Source of the DNA: Clostridia bacterium
GTDB taxonomy: Bacteria > Bacillota_E > SLMV01 > PUMD01
Assembly (NCBI GenBank): GCA_003563755.1
Contig: PWUB01000135.1
Coordinates: forward strand, 1 to 10,532
Length of the DNA stretch: 10,532 nt
Reading direction: 5' to 3'
Shown here: piece after piece, positions 1 through 6,816 of the stretch
How the letters are laid out: the number at the start of each line of letters is the position of its first letter
Numbering within the stretch: position 1 is the stretch's first letter
Program-made: the position numbers and the translations under genes
Notes under the pieces: generated by a model
The model's database searches: none
What the model saw: the letters and a program-made list of their open reading frames with translations, nothing else
Told to the model about the DNA's origin: nothing

Positions 1-428
1 AACTGGTCCAAGAACCTCTCGTCGGCAACGCGGGCACCTAGCCCCGGGGTCTCTCTCTGCCGCACCACCCGTATGCCCGTGATCTGCTCCCCGGCGATGC
101 CCACCAGCTGGTATATCTCGTCCACGTAACCCTCCGCTGTTACACCGATCACGTATCCCAGGGGAGTGTCCGCCGCATACCCGCGGTTGACCGTTCTGAC
201 ATCGGCAAAGAGGGGGTCCTGCAGCAGATCACCCACCTCGGCGGTGATCTCCTCGAAGTGGTCAGCCATGGGCAGGGCCTCCTGCATGGCCATCTCCTGG
301 GCCCGGGCCTCCCGCTCGCGGATGATCGGCTCGGTGACACCGTGCAGCACCCCGAGGAGGGTGGCACTCAGGACGCATATGATCATGAGAAACGTACCCA
401 GTCGGGTGACTTCATCTCCCTGGCGCAC
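1..428 (-). CDS. rnfG: Electron transport complex subunit RnfG, N-terminal part (cut by window edge)
   Basis: RnfG is a membrane-anchored flavoprotein of the Rnf complex and passes electrons through an FMN bound covalently to a Thr. The 142 visible residues hold one N-terminal membrane helix (about 11-29), then an extracytoplasmic segment that reads like the FMN-binding domain: a VIGVTAEGYVDEI stretch, GEQITGIRVV, and the signature ETPGLG at residues 126-131. The flavinylation motif (SGAT-type) and C-terminus would lie left of base 1. The start is a GTG at 428, nine bases after a GGAGG at 438-442, which makes the gene overlap the rnfD stop by 17 bases and suggests translational coupling. An ATG at 386 is the alternative but has no SD and would cut into the helix. 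The family is clear; only the start is uncertain. Confidence 0.93.
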   Translation of the reverse strand, partial: MRQGDEVTRLGTFLMIICVLSATLLGVLHGVTEPIIREREARAQEMAMQEALPMADHFEEITAEVGDLLQDPLFADVRTVNRGYAADTPLGYVIGVTAEGYVDEIYQLVGIAGEQITGIRVVRQRETPGLGARVADERFLDQ

Positions 429-1398
429 TCCTGTCAGCCTCCGTCCCGAAGGGCCTTGGCCGGGTGCGGCGTTCGACCAGGGGAACCGCCGCGTTCATCA
501 ACAAAATGGCGTAGCCCACGCCCTCAGGATACCCGCCGTGCATCCTGATAAGCATGGTAAGTATACCGCAGCCGACTCCGAACCATATTCTGCCCCGCGG
601 CGTCACCGGGCTCGACGAGTAGTCCGTGGCCATGTAGAAGGCACCGAGGACAAGACCACCGGCCAGCAGGTGAAAGGCCGGGTCCGTTCCCATGAGCACG
701 GACACCACGGCGACCGTGCCCAGGTACGAGGCGGGGATCCTCCAATCTATGACGCGCCGTGCGAGAAGATACGATGCGCCGACCAGCAGGGCGAACACCG
801 AGGTCTCCCCCAGGCATCCCGCGACCCGCCCCAGGAACAGCTCGCCCAGCGGAGTGCTCATCCCCTCCCAGCGAAACAGCTCCAGGGGCGTTGCTCCGGC
901 GAGGGCATCGAGCCCATTTTTCGCGGCCACCTGCGAGCCCTCCGGCCACCTCCACGTAGCCATGAGCACGGGGAACGAGGCAAGAAGAAAGGCGCGTCCC
1001 ACCAGGGCGGGGTTGAAAGTGTTCGCCCCCAGGCCACCGAAGAGGGTCTTGCCGACGGAGATGGCGAATGCCCCCCCCAGGACGGCGATCCACAGGGGTA
1101 CCGTCGGAGGAAGGCAGAGGGCGAGAAGAAGTCCCGTCACGGCCGCGCTGCCGTCACCCACCGGCACCGGCCGGCGGCGCAGCCGTGCTATCAATGCTTC
1201 AGTGCCCATCGAACCGACCAGGGAACCGACGATCAGATACAGGGCCCCCGGGCCGAAAAAGTACACGGCCGCAGCCACCGCCGGCAGCAGGGCGATGATG
1301 ACGTCGAGCATGATGCGCCTCACCGTCACTTTCGCATGAAGATGGGGCGCAGGACCCAGTACCAGCCCCTCCTCGTTGATCTTCACACCCCTGGTCAC
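412..1398 (-). CDS. rnfD: Electron transport complex subunit RnfD
   Basis: RnfD is the integral-membrane FMN subunit of Rnf, homologous to NqrB, and is thought to form part of the ion path. I place the start at a GTG (1398) because it lies five bases after GGGAGGAG; this gives 328 residues. An in-frame ATG at 1422 would add eight residues and lies six bases after the rnfC stop. Visible family marks, in numbering from the GTG: the N-terminal GPAPHLHAKVTVRRIM segment, DGSAAVTGLLLALCLPP near 82-98, FGGLGANTFNPALVGRAFL near 120-138, and the flavinylation-type motif LAGATPL with the Thr at about residue 170. The first position of that motif is Ala where SGAT is common. Several hydrophobic helices span the rest, ending in a polar Arg-rich tail. 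The gene lies between rnfC and rnfG in the standard order. Confidence 0.97.
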   Translation of the reverse strand: MTRGVKINEEGLVLGPAPHLHAKVTVRRIMLDVIIALLPAVAAAVYFFGPGALYLIVGSLVGSMGTEALIARLRRRPVPVGDGSAAVTGLLLALCLPPTVPLWIAVLGGAFAISVGKTLFGGLGANTFNPALVGRAFLLASFPVLMATWRWPEGSQVAAKNGLDALAGATPLELFRWEGMSTPLGELFLGRVAGCLGETSVFALLVGASYLLARRVIDWRIPASYLGTVAVVSVLMGTDPAFHLLAGGLVLGAFYMATDYSSSPVTPRGRIWFGVGCGILTMLIRMHGGYPEGVGYAILLMNAAVPLVERRTRPRPFGTEADRSAPGR

Positions 1399-1403
1399 GG
1401 TGT

Positions 1404-1411
1404 CTCCTCCC
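1404..1411 (-). promoter_or_regulatory. Shine-Dalgarno sequence that decides the rnfD start
   Basis: On the minus strand this reads GGGAGGAG and ends five bases before a GTG at 1398. The upstream in-frame ATG at 1422 has only a GAGGAG twelve bases away, inside the end of rnfC. The GTG start is therefore preferred, and the GGAG lies within what a longer call would translate as Met-Gly-Gly-Asp. Confidence 0.7.
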
Positions 1412-1428
1412 ATGCCGGCCATCGGGGC

Positions 1429-2739
1429 TCAGGACTCCTCACGCTGTCGCGCCTGCGCCTCCGCCTTCGCCAAGCGTATCCTCTGCAGCAGGTGCCTGCG
1501 CGACGGGCATATGTAGGAACACGAACCGCACTCGATGCAATCAAGGGGGTGGTAATCCAGAGCCGCATCGTCCGGATATGCCTCCAGGTACAGAGGCATG
1601 AGAAAGGAAGGGCATGCCCGGACGCACCGGCCGCACCTGATGCACGGACCTTCATCGTATTCGGCGGCCACCGCCGAGCTGAGAGCGAGGACTCCGGAGG
1701 TCCCCTTGGTCACGGGGATATTGATATCATACACCCCATGACCCATCATCGGCCCGCCGATGACCAGCCTGGCCGGATCCTCGGTGAATCCGCCGCACGC
1801 CTCCAGCAGCCGCGCGATGGGGGTACCGATCCTCACCCGCAGATTCTTCGGTTCCCTCACCACATCACCGGAGACTGTGACCACTCTCTGCACCAGGGGA
1901 CGGCCGTCCCTGACTGCTCGGGCAACAGCGGCAGCGGTGGACACATTGTTCACGATCACGCCGACGTGCGCGGGCAGACCTCCCGAGGGTACTCGTCTGC
2001 CCATTAGTGCCGATATGAGCTGCTTCTCAGCACCCTGGACGTACTTGCTGTGAAGCACCATCACCTCGTAGGGTCCATCGCTCACAGCGTCCTTCAGAGC
2101 CTCGATGGCATCCGGCTTGTTTTCCTCGACGCCGATGATGCCCCGCTTCGCACCGCAGGCTCTGACTATGGCATGCAGGCCGAGGACCAGGTCCTCTGCC
2201 TCCTCGAGCATCACGCGGTGATCGCCGGTCACGAAGGGCTCACACTCACAACCGTTCACAATGACGGTCTCGATCTCGAGGTCCTGGGGCGGGTTGTATT
2301 TCACATGGGTGGGGAAGCCAGCTCCGCCCATGCCCACTATCCCCGCACGCCGCACCAGGTCCCTTATCTCCTCAGGGGTCAGTTCGTCCGCATCGGCCCT
2401 ACCCCCGATGCTCTCGTGGAGACGATCCTCACCGTCAGACTCGATGACGACGGCGGGCACTCTCCGCCCGTCCGCCAGCCTGGCCTCGGCGATGGACCTG
2501 ACCTCCCCCGACACCGACGCGTGTATCGGGGCGCTGACGTAGGCCTCGGAATCACCGATTAGCTGTCCGAGGGCCACGGTGTCGCCCTCGCCGACCACGG
2601 GCTTACACGGTGCTCCCAGGTTCTGCACCATGGGGATCGTGACCAAACCGGGTGCGGGAAGAGTCTCCACGGCCCGCCCGGCTGTCAGATCCTTGTACTC
2701 GGGCGGGTACACTCCCCCGCGAAAGGTCTTCGCCTTCAT
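1429..2739 (-). CDS. rnfC: Electron transport complex subunit RnfC
   Basis: RnfC is the peripheral, cytoplasmic-side subunit of the Rnf complex that exchanges electrons with NAD(H) and carries two [4Fe-4S] clusters. The 436-residue protein begins MKAKTFRGGVYPPEYK, the usual RnfC N-terminus. It then has a barrel-like GDTVALGQ segment (about 52-59), the glycine-rich nucleotide/FMN loop GIVGMGGAGFPTHVK (about 133-147), an SLBB-type region with RVRIGTPI, and two cluster motifs with cysteines at about 366/369/372/376 and 401/404/407/411. It lacks the long Ala/Lys-rich C-terminal extension of proteobacterial RnfC, as in the compact clostridial form. GGAGG at 2747-2751 lies seven bases before the ATG at 2739; an adjacent ATG at 2742 is only four bases away. 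It heads the rnf genes seen here. Confidence 0.97.
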   Translation of the reverse strand: MKAKTFRGGVYPPEYKDLTAGRAVETLPAPGLVTIPMVQNLGAPCKPVVGEGDTVALGQLIGDSEAYVSAPIHASVSGEVRSIAEARLADGRRVPAVVIESDGEDRLHESIGGRADADELTPEEIRDLVRRAGIVGMGGAGFPTHVKYNPPQDLEIETVIVNGCECEPFVTGDHRVMLEEAEDLVLGLHAIVRACGAKRGIIGVEENKPDAIEALKDAVSDGPYEVMVLHSKYVQGAEKQLISALMGRRVPSGGLPAHVGVIVNNVSTAAAVARAVRDGRPLVQRVVTVSGDVVREPKNLRVRIGTPIARLLEACGGFTEDPARLVIGGPMMGHGVYDINIPVTKGTSGVLALSSAVAAEYDEGPCIRCGRCVRACPSFLMPLYLEAYPDDAALDYHPLDCIECGSCSYICPSRRHLLQRIRLAKAEAQARQREES

Positions 2740-2746
2740 CATGACA

Positions 2747-2751
2747 CCTCC
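2747..2751 (-). promoter_or_regulatory. Shine-Dalgarno sequence for rnfC
   Basis: GGAGG on the minus strand, followed after four bases by ATG (2742) and after seven bases by a second ATG (2739). It rules out a longer reading frame that would start at 2778, because that start has no SD and would translate through this site. Confidence 0.7.
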
Positions 2752-2821
2752 GAAGCATCCCGCCGTGCCGCAACGCACCGCGGGTTGTTACTCGGGCAGA
2801 ACAGCCGGTTATTATGGTAAC

Positions 2822-2850
2822 ACTAAGACGGGAAAATCCTGCGAAGTCAA
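2822..2850 (-). promoter_or_regulatory. Candidate promoter in front of rnfC
   Basis: On the minus strand TTGACT (2845-2850) matches the sigma-A -35 box at five of six positions. It is followed after 17 bases by CTTAGT (2822-2827), a poor -10 with three matches. Transcription would start about 70-75 bases before the rnfC ATG. The -35 element lies inside the loop of an inverted repeat, which fits a regulated promoter. The weak -10 keeps confidence low, and rnfC could instead be read through from the upstream gene. Confidence 0.35.
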
Positions 2851-2867
2851 ATGCATTGCCAGGATTT
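2834..2867. repeat. Inverted repeat AAATCCTG / CAGGATTT upstream of rnfC
   Basis: Two perfect 8-base arms, 2834-2841 and 2860-2867, are separated by 18 bases, in the gap between the upstream gene and rnfC. The centres are 26 bases apart. The spacer contains the candidate -35 TTGACT. It could be an operator with two half-sites, or a weak terminator for the gene upstream: on the minus strand the second arm runs into TTTT and then CCC. The sequence shows the repeat; its role is inferred. Confidence 0.55.
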
Positions 2868-2893
2868 AGTGAGGGAAGCAGGGCAGGAGGACC

Positions 2894-3778
2894 TCAGACG
2901 GTGAGCCGCAGCTGGCCTCTTTGCAGGAGCAGGTCCGTGAGCACCGGCACGTCATGTAGGGCCGGCAGGGGTCGAAATCCTGCCAGCAACGAACGAAGAT
3001 CCACGGGCGGCGCCATCTCGCACTGCACCCGCTCGGCCCGGTGGCGGAGCAGGCGCCGGCTCAAGGTCCGCTCATCCCCGGAGGCCACCAGTACGAAGTT
3101 GTTTCCGCCTCCTCCTCCGAAGAGCCTCGCCAACAACGGCCGTCCCACCTCGAAGAGGTAAACCGAGGGGAAGACCTCGCCCAGGGTTTTCATGATCACC
3201 CGGAGACTGTGGCTTCGTTCACCCTTCAACCAACCCACCGCGTTGATGACCAGGACGCCCGAGTCCTCCGACTCCTCTCCTTCCGAACCCCTCAGCGAGT
3301 CGCACATCAGTTGGAAACTCTCCCGGGTGTACATGCGGGACGGGTAACCGTCCTGGCTGTAAACATCTAGGATCACCTGGTCAAAGGCACCCTCATGCTC
3401 AACGACGAACCTGCGTCCATCCTCCACCACCAGGGTGAGTCTCTCGTCTTCCTCAACGGAGAAGTAGCGCCTCGCGACATCCACCACATCGGCATCGATG
3501 TCAACGGCCGTTATGTGCATGGCCGGGTAGCCCTGGTGGAATGAACGGATGCCCGCGCCTCCCCCGAGGCCCAGGAAGGCCACCCTCTCACCCTCCGGCC
3601 GGAACAGCATCCCCAGGTGAAGATAGCGAACATACCTGGCAACGAGCCGGTCCGGATCCTGCAGGTCGATGGTAGTCTGAGGCAGGCTTCCAAGGTACAG
3701 GGTGCGCTGACTGCCCCGGTCCACCACCCGCAGCCTTCCGCAGCTGCTCATCTCGTCGTACTGAACGCGCTCAAACAT
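2894..3778 (-). CDS. Spermidine-synthase-like (SpeE-type) SAM-fold protein
   Basis: A 294-residue protein with the Rossmann fold of class I methyltransferases and aminopropyltransferases. Visible marks: the glycine-rich cofactor loop GLGGGAG at 70-76, the acidic VDID at 92-95 that would hold the ligand ribose, VVEDGRRFV near 117-125, and a strand ending ILDVYSQDGYPSRMY (136-150), followed by VLVINAVGW. This layout matches the spermidine-synthase-like family often fused to transporter domains, here without any membrane segment. The canonical catalytic stretch (Asp-x-x-Asp-Pro) is not intact, so making spermidine should not be assumed. There is no signal peptide, so it is probably cytoplasmic. 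The start ATG follows an AGGG-rich SD by about six bases. It lies upstream of rnfC on the same strand across a 154-base gap. The fold is confident; the substrate is unknown. Confidence 0.8.
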   Translation of the reverse strand: MFERVQYDEMSSCGRLRVVDRGSQRTLYLGSLPQTTIDLQDPDRLVARYVRYLHLGMLFRPEGERVAFLGLGGGAGIRSFHQGYPAMHITAVDIDADVVDVARRYFSVEEDERLTLVVEDGRRFVVEHEGAFDQVILDVYSQDGYPSRMYTRESFQLMCDSLRGSEGEESEDSGVLVINAVGWLKGERSHSLRVIMKTLGEVFPSVYLFEVGRPLLARLFGGGGGNNFVLVASGDERTLSRRLLRHRAERVQCEMAPPVDLRSLLAGFRPLPALHDVPVLTDLLLQRGQLRLTV

Positions 3779-3911
3779 CGCCGACCCTCTTCCCTATCGC
3801 CTGTTGCCGGTTACGTGCCGCCCGGCGACAGCAGCAACTCCTACAATACATTCCCCAGGCAGCCGTCAATTCCCTCCACGTACAGGGACGCCGACGTTGC
3901 ACAGAGAACAA

Positions 3912-3920
3912 TGATATTAT
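3912..3920 (+). promoter_or_regulatory. Candidate extended -10 promoter for the CPBP protease gene
   Basis: TGATATTAT combines the TG extension with TATTAT, which has five of six matches to the -10 consensus, in an AT-rich island within an otherwise GC-rich gap. Transcription would start near 3927, about 60 bases before the TTG start at 3986. No convincing -35 box lies 16-18 bases upstream, as is common for extended -10 promoters. The rest of the gap (3779-3985) shows no gene. Confidence 0.35.
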
Positions 3921-3927
3921 GTACTAT

Positions 3928-3935
3928 GTGATCAC
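3928..3935. repeat. Palindrome GTGATCAC in the divergent promoter region
   Basis: A perfect 8-base palindrome just downstream of the candidate -10 and between two divergent genes. A related, inexact TTGATCGTGAC follows about 12 bases later. It is placed where a repressor site would act on the plus-strand gene, but 8 bases can arise by chance. Confidence 0.25.
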
Positions 3936-3985
3936 CACATTGATCGTGACACCTCCGTTTCGGGGGCATACGGGGAGGTAGACCC

Positions 3986-4747
3986 TTGATCGCACTGAGG
4001 AGAATCGCATACATCATGAACCGGTTCCTGTTTGGCTCAAGAGGCCTGGATCTGTCGGGGCGCATGCTGTATTCACCGCGTCCCTGGCCCCTGGGAAGGG
4101 TCACCCTGGTGCTGGCACTGGGAGAGCTGCTGCCTGCCTTTGCCATGAGCGCCCTGTACGTGTCCCCGGGGGTCGATCTGTCCATGGCCACCCTGCTCAT
4201 CATCCAGCCGGTGGCAGTGTTGGCAGTGATCTGGATGGCAAATCCCTACCGCGACAGGGCACCCGAACGCATTCTGCCCGTGAACCTGAACTGGCGCTCT
4301 CTCCTGAAATACGCCCTCAGCTGGGGCATCGCGCTGCGGTTGATATCTGCGGTGGTAGTACTCATACAGTCGGCGGCGGGAGCGTGGCACGATGTGACCA
4401 ACAACCCCCTGCTTCTAATTGATGACCCGCTGTCGTCCTGGGAGATGGCACTCATCGTCTTCGCTTCTGTCATCCTGGTGCCGGTAGCAGAGGAGCTCTT
4501 TTACCGCGGTATCATGTACCGCTCCCTGGGCCAGCGCTTCAGCCTGGCCGGTGCAGCGGTCATAAGCACCGGGGTGTGGACGCTCCTTCACGGATCTTTG
4601 GCCCTGTTTCCCGCGATCTTCATACTGGGTATATGTCTTCTGCTCCTCTATGAGTCGACGGGAACCCTGTGGGCCCCCATTGCGGCCCACGTGGGATTCA
4701 ACCTGACGTCGTTCATATTCCTGTGGCTCGTGCCGGGAGGATTCTGA
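3986..4747 (+). CDS. CPBP-family intramembrane metalloprotease
   Basis: This 253-residue polytopic membrane protein carries the three motifs of the CPBP family (CAAX protease and bacteriocin-processing, Abi/Rce1-like). They are EELFYRG with Glu169, Glu170 and Arg174; the TLLHG motif with His202; and HVGFN with His235 and Asn239. In characterised Rce1-type members these residues form the active site within the bilayer. Bacterial relatives act in bacteriocin immunity, signalling or protein processing; the substrate here is unknown. About six to seven hydrophobic helices are visible, with a short basic N-terminus. The start is TTG at 3986, seven bases after GGGGAGG (3972-3978). An ATG ten codons later has an SD at a poor distance. 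The gene is single and converges on the AI-2E family gene. No bacteriocin-like peptide gene was seen next to it. Confidence 0.9.
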   Translation: MIALRRIAYIMNRFLFGSRGLDLSGRMLYSPRPWPLGRVTLVLALGELLPAFAMSALYVSPGVDLSMATLLIIQPVAVLAVIWMANPYRDRAPERILPVNLNWRSLLKYALSWGIALRLISAVVVLIQSAAGAWHDVTNNPLLLIDDPLSSWEMALIVFASVILVPVAEELFYRGIMYRSLGQRFSLAGAAVISTGVWTLLHGSLALFPAIFILGICLLLLYESTGTLWAPIAAHVGFNLTSFIFLWLVPGGF

Positions 4748-4757
4748 GGGTGCTCAG
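4744..4757. terminator. Small palindrome covering both stop codons of a convergent gene pair
   Basis: CTGAG-GGTG-CTCAG forms a 5-bp stem with a 4-base loop. The left arm contains the TGA of the plus-strand protease gene (4745-4747); the right arm contains, reversed, the TGA of the minus-strand gene (4754-4756). There is no T-run on either side. It is at most a weak terminator, listed because nothing else lies between the two genes. Confidence 0.3.
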
Positions 4758-5821
4758 GTGGGTTCCATTATGTTCAGCCATACGAACAGGTGATCAAGGC
4801 AGACCTTGATGACCGCGGCCATGGGAACGCCGAGAAACAGTCCCCAAAAACCCAGAAGAGATCCTCCTGCGAGCACGGCAAACACCACCGCTATGGGGTG
4901 CAGCCCGGTGCGGTTAGCCAGGACCCGTGGAGTGAGGAGGAAGCCGTCGAGCTGTTGGATGACGATGTAGACCACTGCCACCCACAGTACCAGGCCCCAC
5001 GATTCCATCGCAGCGAGAAGCAGCGCCGGTACCGCTCCTATGAACGGTCCGAAATACGGAATCAGGTTGGTGAGCCCGGCGAACAGGCCGAGGATCAGGT
5101 AAAATCGCACGCCGAGAAAGGCCAGGACCACCGCCACTATGACTCCCACGATGGCGGAGACAATCAGGCGGCCGTGCACAAAACCTGACAGCACACGGTT
5201 GATGTCCGTAAAAAGCTGCACAACGTTACCACGATAGTGTTGGGGGAACATCCGGTGAAAGCTGTCCCGCAGCATGGCCCTGTCCTTGAGCAGGTAAATC
5301 GCGAGTATCGGCCCCAGAACGAAGTTGAACAGAATCCCGAACAGGCCGCCTATGCCCGCAAGCAGTGCGGTGAGGGAGGCGTCGATGTCCAGCCTCGCTT
5401 CCAGGCGGTCCAGGTACTTCTCCAGGGCCTGGTTGATGGTCTCACGAACGGACGGCGGCACAGCAGTGCCCGCATAAAAGCTCTCCAGCTGGGCCAGGGC
5501 GTTCTGAAGCTGGGCAATGTAAGTGGGGACATTCTCCACGAGGCGGTTTGCTTCCTCGACCACCATGGGTATCACGAACAGCAGCAGTACACCCAGGACA
5601 ACGGCCACCAGGAGGTAGGTGAGGGCGATGGACTGCCCCCGGCTGAGCCCCCGACGTTCACCGAACAGCACCACCGGATGCAGGACGTAGGCAATAGCGG
5701 CGGCGATGAGAAAGGGCGTGAGTACGGTACGCACCCGGTGCAGCACTATGAACACACCGGCCAACACTGCCACGACCAGCATCGTCCTCAAGACCCCGGA
5801 CCAGTTGATTCGATCCCACAT
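4754..5821 (-). CDS. AI-2E family (PerM/UPF0118) membrane transporter
   Basis: A 355-residue polytopic inner-membrane protein of the AI-2E exporter family. Members have been linked to autoinducer-2 export, sodium/proton exchange or permease-like roles, so the substrate cannot be assigned here. Family marks: an N-terminal pair of helices with FLIAAAIAYVLHPVV (about 37-51); a long amphipathic stretch rich in Gln, Leu and Glu (about 88-145) that is probably exposed outside the bilayer; IYLLKD (175-180); the conserved NLIPYFGPFIGAVPA (252-266); PRVLANRTGLHP (298-309); and GFWGLFLGVP (324-333) before the last helix. Length and order fit a complete family member. A G-rich stretch lies upstream of the ATG at 5821. 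The gene converges with the CPBP protease gene and diverges from the amidohydrolase gene. A perfect TATAAT lies about 60 bases upstream of its start. Confidence 0.93.
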   Translation of the reverse strand: MWDRINWSGVLRTMLVVAVLAGVFIVLHRVRTVLTPFLIAAAIAYVLHPVVLFGERRGLSRGQSIALTYLLVAVVLGVLLLFVIPMVVEEANRLVENVPTYIAQLQNALAQLESFYAGTAVPPSVRETINQALEKYLDRLEARLDIDASLTALLAGIGGLFGILFNFVLGPILAIYLLKDRAMLRDSFHRMFPQHYRGNVVQLFTDINRVLSGFVHGRLIVSAIVGVIVAVVLAFLGVRFYLILGLFAGLTNLIPYFGPFIGAVPALLLAAMESWGLVLWVAVVYIVIQQLDGFLLTPRVLANRTGLHPIAVVFAVLAGGSLLGFWGLFLGVPMAAVIKVCLDHLFVWLNIMEPT

Positions 5822-5881
5822 GCCGGCGCACCCCCGTCCGATATCAGGTTAATCGGTATCTTCATGGTTCGTCATAGGTTT

Positions 5882-5887
5882 ATTATA
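5882..5887 (-). promoter_or_regulatory. Candidate -10 box for the AI-2E family gene
   Basis: On the minus strand this reads TATAAT, a perfect sigma-A -10 box in an AT-rich stretch. It would start transcription near 5875, about 55 bases before the ATG at 5821. The best -35 is TGGAGA, with four of six matches but a long 19-base spacer, so the box may rely on an activator. No gene is visible in 5822-6032. Confidence 0.45.
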
Positions 5888-5911
5888 TCTCCAAACACCT
5901 TCCTTTTCTCC

Positions 5912-5924
5912 ACAGCGTCGCTGT
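5912..5924. repeat. 13-base palindrome ACAGCG-T-CGCTGT
   Basis: Perfect 6-base arms around one central base, lying between the AI-2E family gene (minus) and the amidohydrolase gene (plus), just upstream of the minus-strand -10 box. The size and position suit a dimeric regulator operator. Confidence 0.45.
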
Positions 5925-5937
5925 AACCTCCCTATAT

Positions 5938-5964
5938 ACGACAAGAACTCTCTCTAAACGACAA
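5938..5964 (+). repeat. Two direct repeats of ACGACAA spaced 20 bp apart
   Basis: ACGACAA occurs at 5938-5944 and 5958-5964. With flanks the copies read TATACGACAA and TAAACGACAA, one mismatch in ten. The 20-base period is close to two helical turns, so two protein subunits would bind the same face. They lie 70-95 bases before the amidohydrolase start, where an activator or response regulator could act. Confidence 0.45.
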
Positions 5965-6032
5965 AGAGGATAATGCATGGGGTCCTGAGAATGGGGATAG
6001 GGGGCGCATCAAGCGTCACGAGGAGGCACACC

Positions 6033-6785
6033 ATGATCATCGATGCTCACAACCACCTGGGAAAACGACGCACCGACGACGAGGACACCATATTCGCCGG
6101 AGTAGAACTGGAGGATTTCCTTGCACTGATGGACAGAGACGGCATAGACCACGCAGTCATCTTCCCGCTTTATGACCGCTACGGCGACTACAACCCCATG
6201 AACGATGGGGTCCGCTCGGCTTTTCGAGCGCACCCTGACCGTTTCACGGGTCTCTTCCGGGTGGACCCCTTCCTGGAGCATCAGAGCCTCGAAGACGTAG
6301 AGAAGGCTCTCGCCGAGGACGGGTTTCGCGGCCTGAAGATCCACCCCCGGAGCGAACGCACGTACATAGATGATGACGAGCGCATAGATCCTCTCTGCGA
6401 GATAGCCGCATCCCACGACTGGCCGATACTCATCCACGCCGGAGAGGACCCCACCTGCCGGCCGTACATGATGTATGAGCTGGCGAGGCGTTTCCCGAAG
6501 GCGACCTTCATCATGGGACATGCGGGTCAGCGTGCCTTCAGGGAGGGTTTGTGGGTGGCACTGAACTGCCCCAATGTATACATGGAGACCTCCACCCTCT
6601 ACCACCCGAACCTGGTCCAGATCCTCATCGACGAGGTGGGGCCCGACCGGGTACTCTTCGGAACTGACATCCCCTTCGGAGATCCGCGCCTGGAGCTGTA
6701 CAAGTACGAGCTGCTCGAGCTCGATGATGGGACCCGGAGGATGGTCATGTACGAAAACGCAAGCCGGCTGTGGCGCCTGGAGTGA
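6033..6785 (+). CDS. Metal-dependent amidohydrolase (amidohydrolase_2 family, TIM barrel)
   Basis: A 250-residue soluble enzyme of the amidohydrolase superfamily, close to the ACMSD/uracil-5-carboxylate decarboxylase-like branch that includes hydrolases and non-oxidative decarboxylases. It begins MIIDAHNHLG, giving the metal-binding HxH pair His6 and His8. Later ligands or active-site residues appear in order: LKIHPR with His104, ILIHAG with His135, FIMGHAG with His163, and LFGTDIPFG with Asp212, followed by the family C-terminal helix ending NASRLW. The set is complete, so it should be active. The substrate is unknown. The ATG at 6033 is chosen because GAGGAGG ends six bases upstream and because the family starts at this motif; a longer frame from 5973 is unsupported. 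The serine hydrolase gene follows 85 bases later on the same strand. Confidence 0.92.
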   Translation: MIIDAHNHLGKRRTDDEDTIFAGVELEDFLALMDRDGIDHAVIFPLYDRYGDYNPMNDGVRSAFRAHPDRFTGLFRVDPFLEHQSLEDVEKALAEDGFRGLKIHPRSERTYIDDDERIDPLCEIAASHDWPILIHAGEDPTCRPYMMYELARRFPKATFIMGHAGQRAFREGLWVALNCPNVYMETSTLYHPNLVQILIDEVGPDRVLFGTDIPFGDPRLELYKYELLELDDGTRRMVMYENASRLWRLE

Positions 6786-6811
6786 CCTGGGTGCGAGAGA
6801 TTCTCCCCAGG
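6786..6811 (+). repeat. Hairpin immediately after the amidohydrolase stop codon
   Basis: CCTGGG (6786-6791) pairs with CCCAGG (6806-6811), and inside it GAGA pairs with TCTC. The stem begins on the base after the stop codon. No T-run follows, so it looks more like an mRNA-stabilising or processing hairpin than a full terminator. Confidence 0.4.
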
Positions 6812-6816
6812 ATGAC

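Noticed and set aside
166..2007. Very long plus-strand open frame (613 codons) opposite rnfG, rnfD and rnfC
   Set aside because: Its translation is rich in Arg, His, Pro and Gly with no domain or hydrophobic pattern, while the opposite strand carries three clear Rnf genes. It is a by-product of GC-rich codon use.
2887..2895. GAGGACCTC palindrome at the stop codon of the spermidine-synthase-like gene
   Set aside because: Four-base arms around one base are too short to support an operator or terminator.
5973..6032. N-terminal extension of the amidohydrolase by 20 codons
   Set aside because: The ATG at 6033 has GAGGAGG at six bases and starts the family's own N-terminal motif; the extension reads as untranslated leader.
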